In this document: positions 31,385 to 32,110 of the stretch, piece by piece
Numbering within the stretch: the first letter of the stretch is position 1
Layout of the letters: each line of letters opens with the position of its first letter
From: Candidatus Magasanikbacteria bacterium RIFCSPHIGHO2_02_FULL_48_18
GTDB lineage: Bacteria; Patescibacteriota; Patescibacteriia; Magasanikbacterales; UBA922
DNA length: 32,110 nt
Direction: 5' to 3'
Assembly: GCA_001784285.1 (NCBI GenBank)
Contig: MFQC01000001.1
Span: 93,780 to 125,889, forward strand
Position numbers and translations under genes: made by a program
Notes under the pieces: model-generated
The model's input: only the letters and a program-made list of their open reading frames with translations
Told to the model about the DNA's origin: nothing
The model's database searches: none

Positions 31385-32110
31385 ATGAAGAAGAATTTGT
31401 TGATCGTTGTGTCTTTTTTTTCTTTCTTTTCTGCTTGTGTAGACATGCAGGCGGCGAAGCGGGTTGATTGGGACACGACGGGGGGTGACGTTCTCACCGA
31501 TGGCGGTGGTGAGGACGTTTGGGGGGAGGATACCGCCGACGAAATGAGCTGGGAGGTGAAGTTCATCACGCGTGGTGAAAACTCATCAATTCCACCTCCC
31601 AAAAAAAGACGGGAATGGGTCGTCATCGAGCCGGCATGCGTGCCGGCCAGCTGCGTCGACGACAATTCGTGCACCGACGACGCCTGTGATCCGACGACGG
31701 GTTGCGTGTTCACTCCGAACACACAGCTCTGCGACGACGGCAACGCCTGCACCGCGGGCGATACCTGCGACGACGGCACGTGCGCGGGCACGGTCGTCGA
31801 GTGCGGCGATGGGAACGCCTGTACCGACGACATTTGCGACCCGGCCGTGGGCTGCACCCACAAAGCACTATCAGGATGTGGGGAAGAAGTCGCAGTTGAC
31901 CTCTGCAAACAGGTTAACTGCGACGACGGCGACATCTGCACCATCGACGGGTGCGACCCCGCCACCGGCTGCACCACGCAGCCGGCCGACTGCGACGACG
32001 GCAACGTCTGCACGGTCGACACCTGCAACAACGCGGACGGGTGCTTCCACGCACCCGCCAACTGCGACGACGGCGACCTGTGCACGGCGGACGCCTGCGA
32101 CCCGGCCGTG
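31385..32110 (+). CDS. Cys-rich lipoprotein with Dictyostelium-type repeats (runs off right edge)
   Basis: The frame is open from an ATG with a good SD (GGAGG, about 6 nt upstream) to the window end (242 codons), so it is absent from the ORF track. The N terminus is a lipoprotein signal: MKKN, a hydrophobic core, then FSAC as the lipobox, with Cys18 as the lipidated residue. After an Asp/Gly-rich linker come repeats of the form CDDGNxCTxDxCDPxxGC (at least five, e.g. CDDGDICTIDGCDPATGC), like the Dictyostelium (slime mould) repeat family. These form disulfide-rich extracellular stalks. The repeats are GC-rich, but linkers such as HKALSGCGEEVAVDL use AT-richer codons, so the gene looks mosaic. 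Confidence 0.85.
   Translation, partial: MKKNLLIVVSFFSFFSACVDMQAAKRVDWDTTGGDVLTDGGGEDVWGEDTADEMSWEVKFITRGENSSIPPPKKRREWVVIEPACVPASCVDDNSCTDDACDPTTGCVFTPNTQLCDDGNACTAGDTCDDGTCAGTVVECGDGNACTDDICDPAVGCTHKALSGCGEEVAVDLCKQVNCDDGDICTIDGCDPATGCTTQPADCDDGNVCTVDTCNNADGCFHAPANCDDGDLCTADACDPAV

Noticed and set aside
31288-32085. 265-residue minus-strand ORF (MHRSPSSQLAG...)
   Set aside because: It is the antisense of the GC-rich Cys repeats. The plus frame has an SD, a lipoprotein signal and recognisable repeats.
1-32110. CRISPR arrays, IS elements, prophage genes
   Set aside because: No regularly spaced repeats, transposase or phage structural ORFs were seen on either strand.

Overview
The window looks like a chromosomal piece of an uncultivated bacterium, most likely of the Candidate Phyla Radiation (Patescibacteria). 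This is an inference from several traits. Many genes have no visible Shine-Dalgarno (SD) sequence, the tRNAs lack an encoded CCA, and S16 carries an Ala/Lys-rich tail. The SMC is short, the class III ribonucleotide reductase keeps its glycyl-radical segment in a separate small ORF, and there is a giant SBBP/fibronectin-type surface protein. Promoters are easy to read by eye: TTGACA-like, 17 bp, TATACT-like. Base composition is moderate, apart from GC-rich patches that often carry strong SD sequences.

Left part (1-6200). The start of histidyl-tRNA synthetase runs off the left edge, followed by signal peptidase I; both are on the minus strand. A plus-strand tRNA cluster comes next. It has an intact tRNA-Val(GAC) and tRNA-Ile(GAU), plus three broken tRNA-like copies that share one 28-nt anticodon-arm module. 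A GIY-YIG nuclease ORF starts two bases after the tRNA-Ile, and the Ile/GIY-YIG unit is flanked by a 41-bp direct repeat taken from the broken tRNA. Then comes a copper operon: CsoR repressor with a palindromic operator, CopZ-like chaperone, CopA ATPase, and a small membrane protein preceded by short repeats.

Middle (6200-17300). The minus strand holds khpA-like, rpsP and lysA. A GC-rich small ORF and a GC-rich GNAT-like gene lie on either side of a divergent promoter region. These are followed by a YtcJ-like amidohydrolase, smc (convergent), a DHH/DHHA1 phosphoesterase (divergent from smc) and clpP. Between clpP and the VanW gene lies a minus-strand transcription unit of about 366 nt. It has a near-consensus promoter, at least six helices and an intrinsic terminator, but no matching protein or RNA family that I recognise. 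It is the best candidate here for an undescribed element.

Right part (17300-32110). The minus strand carries a VanW-domain wall protein, Hsp20, PyrD, DoxX, NrdG, the separate glycyl-radical piece, NrdD and a PAS-ECF sigma factor that appears leaderless. Beyond these are tRNA-Ser(UGA) and a 1601-residue surface protein. At the right edge a plus-strand, GC-rich, Cys-rich lipoprotein with Dictyostelium-type repeats begins and runs out of the window.

Two regulatory patterns recur. Three promoters place the TGA stop codon of the upstream gene inside their -35 hexamer. Three other promoters have a TTATNCACA (DnaA-box-type) sequence just upstream.
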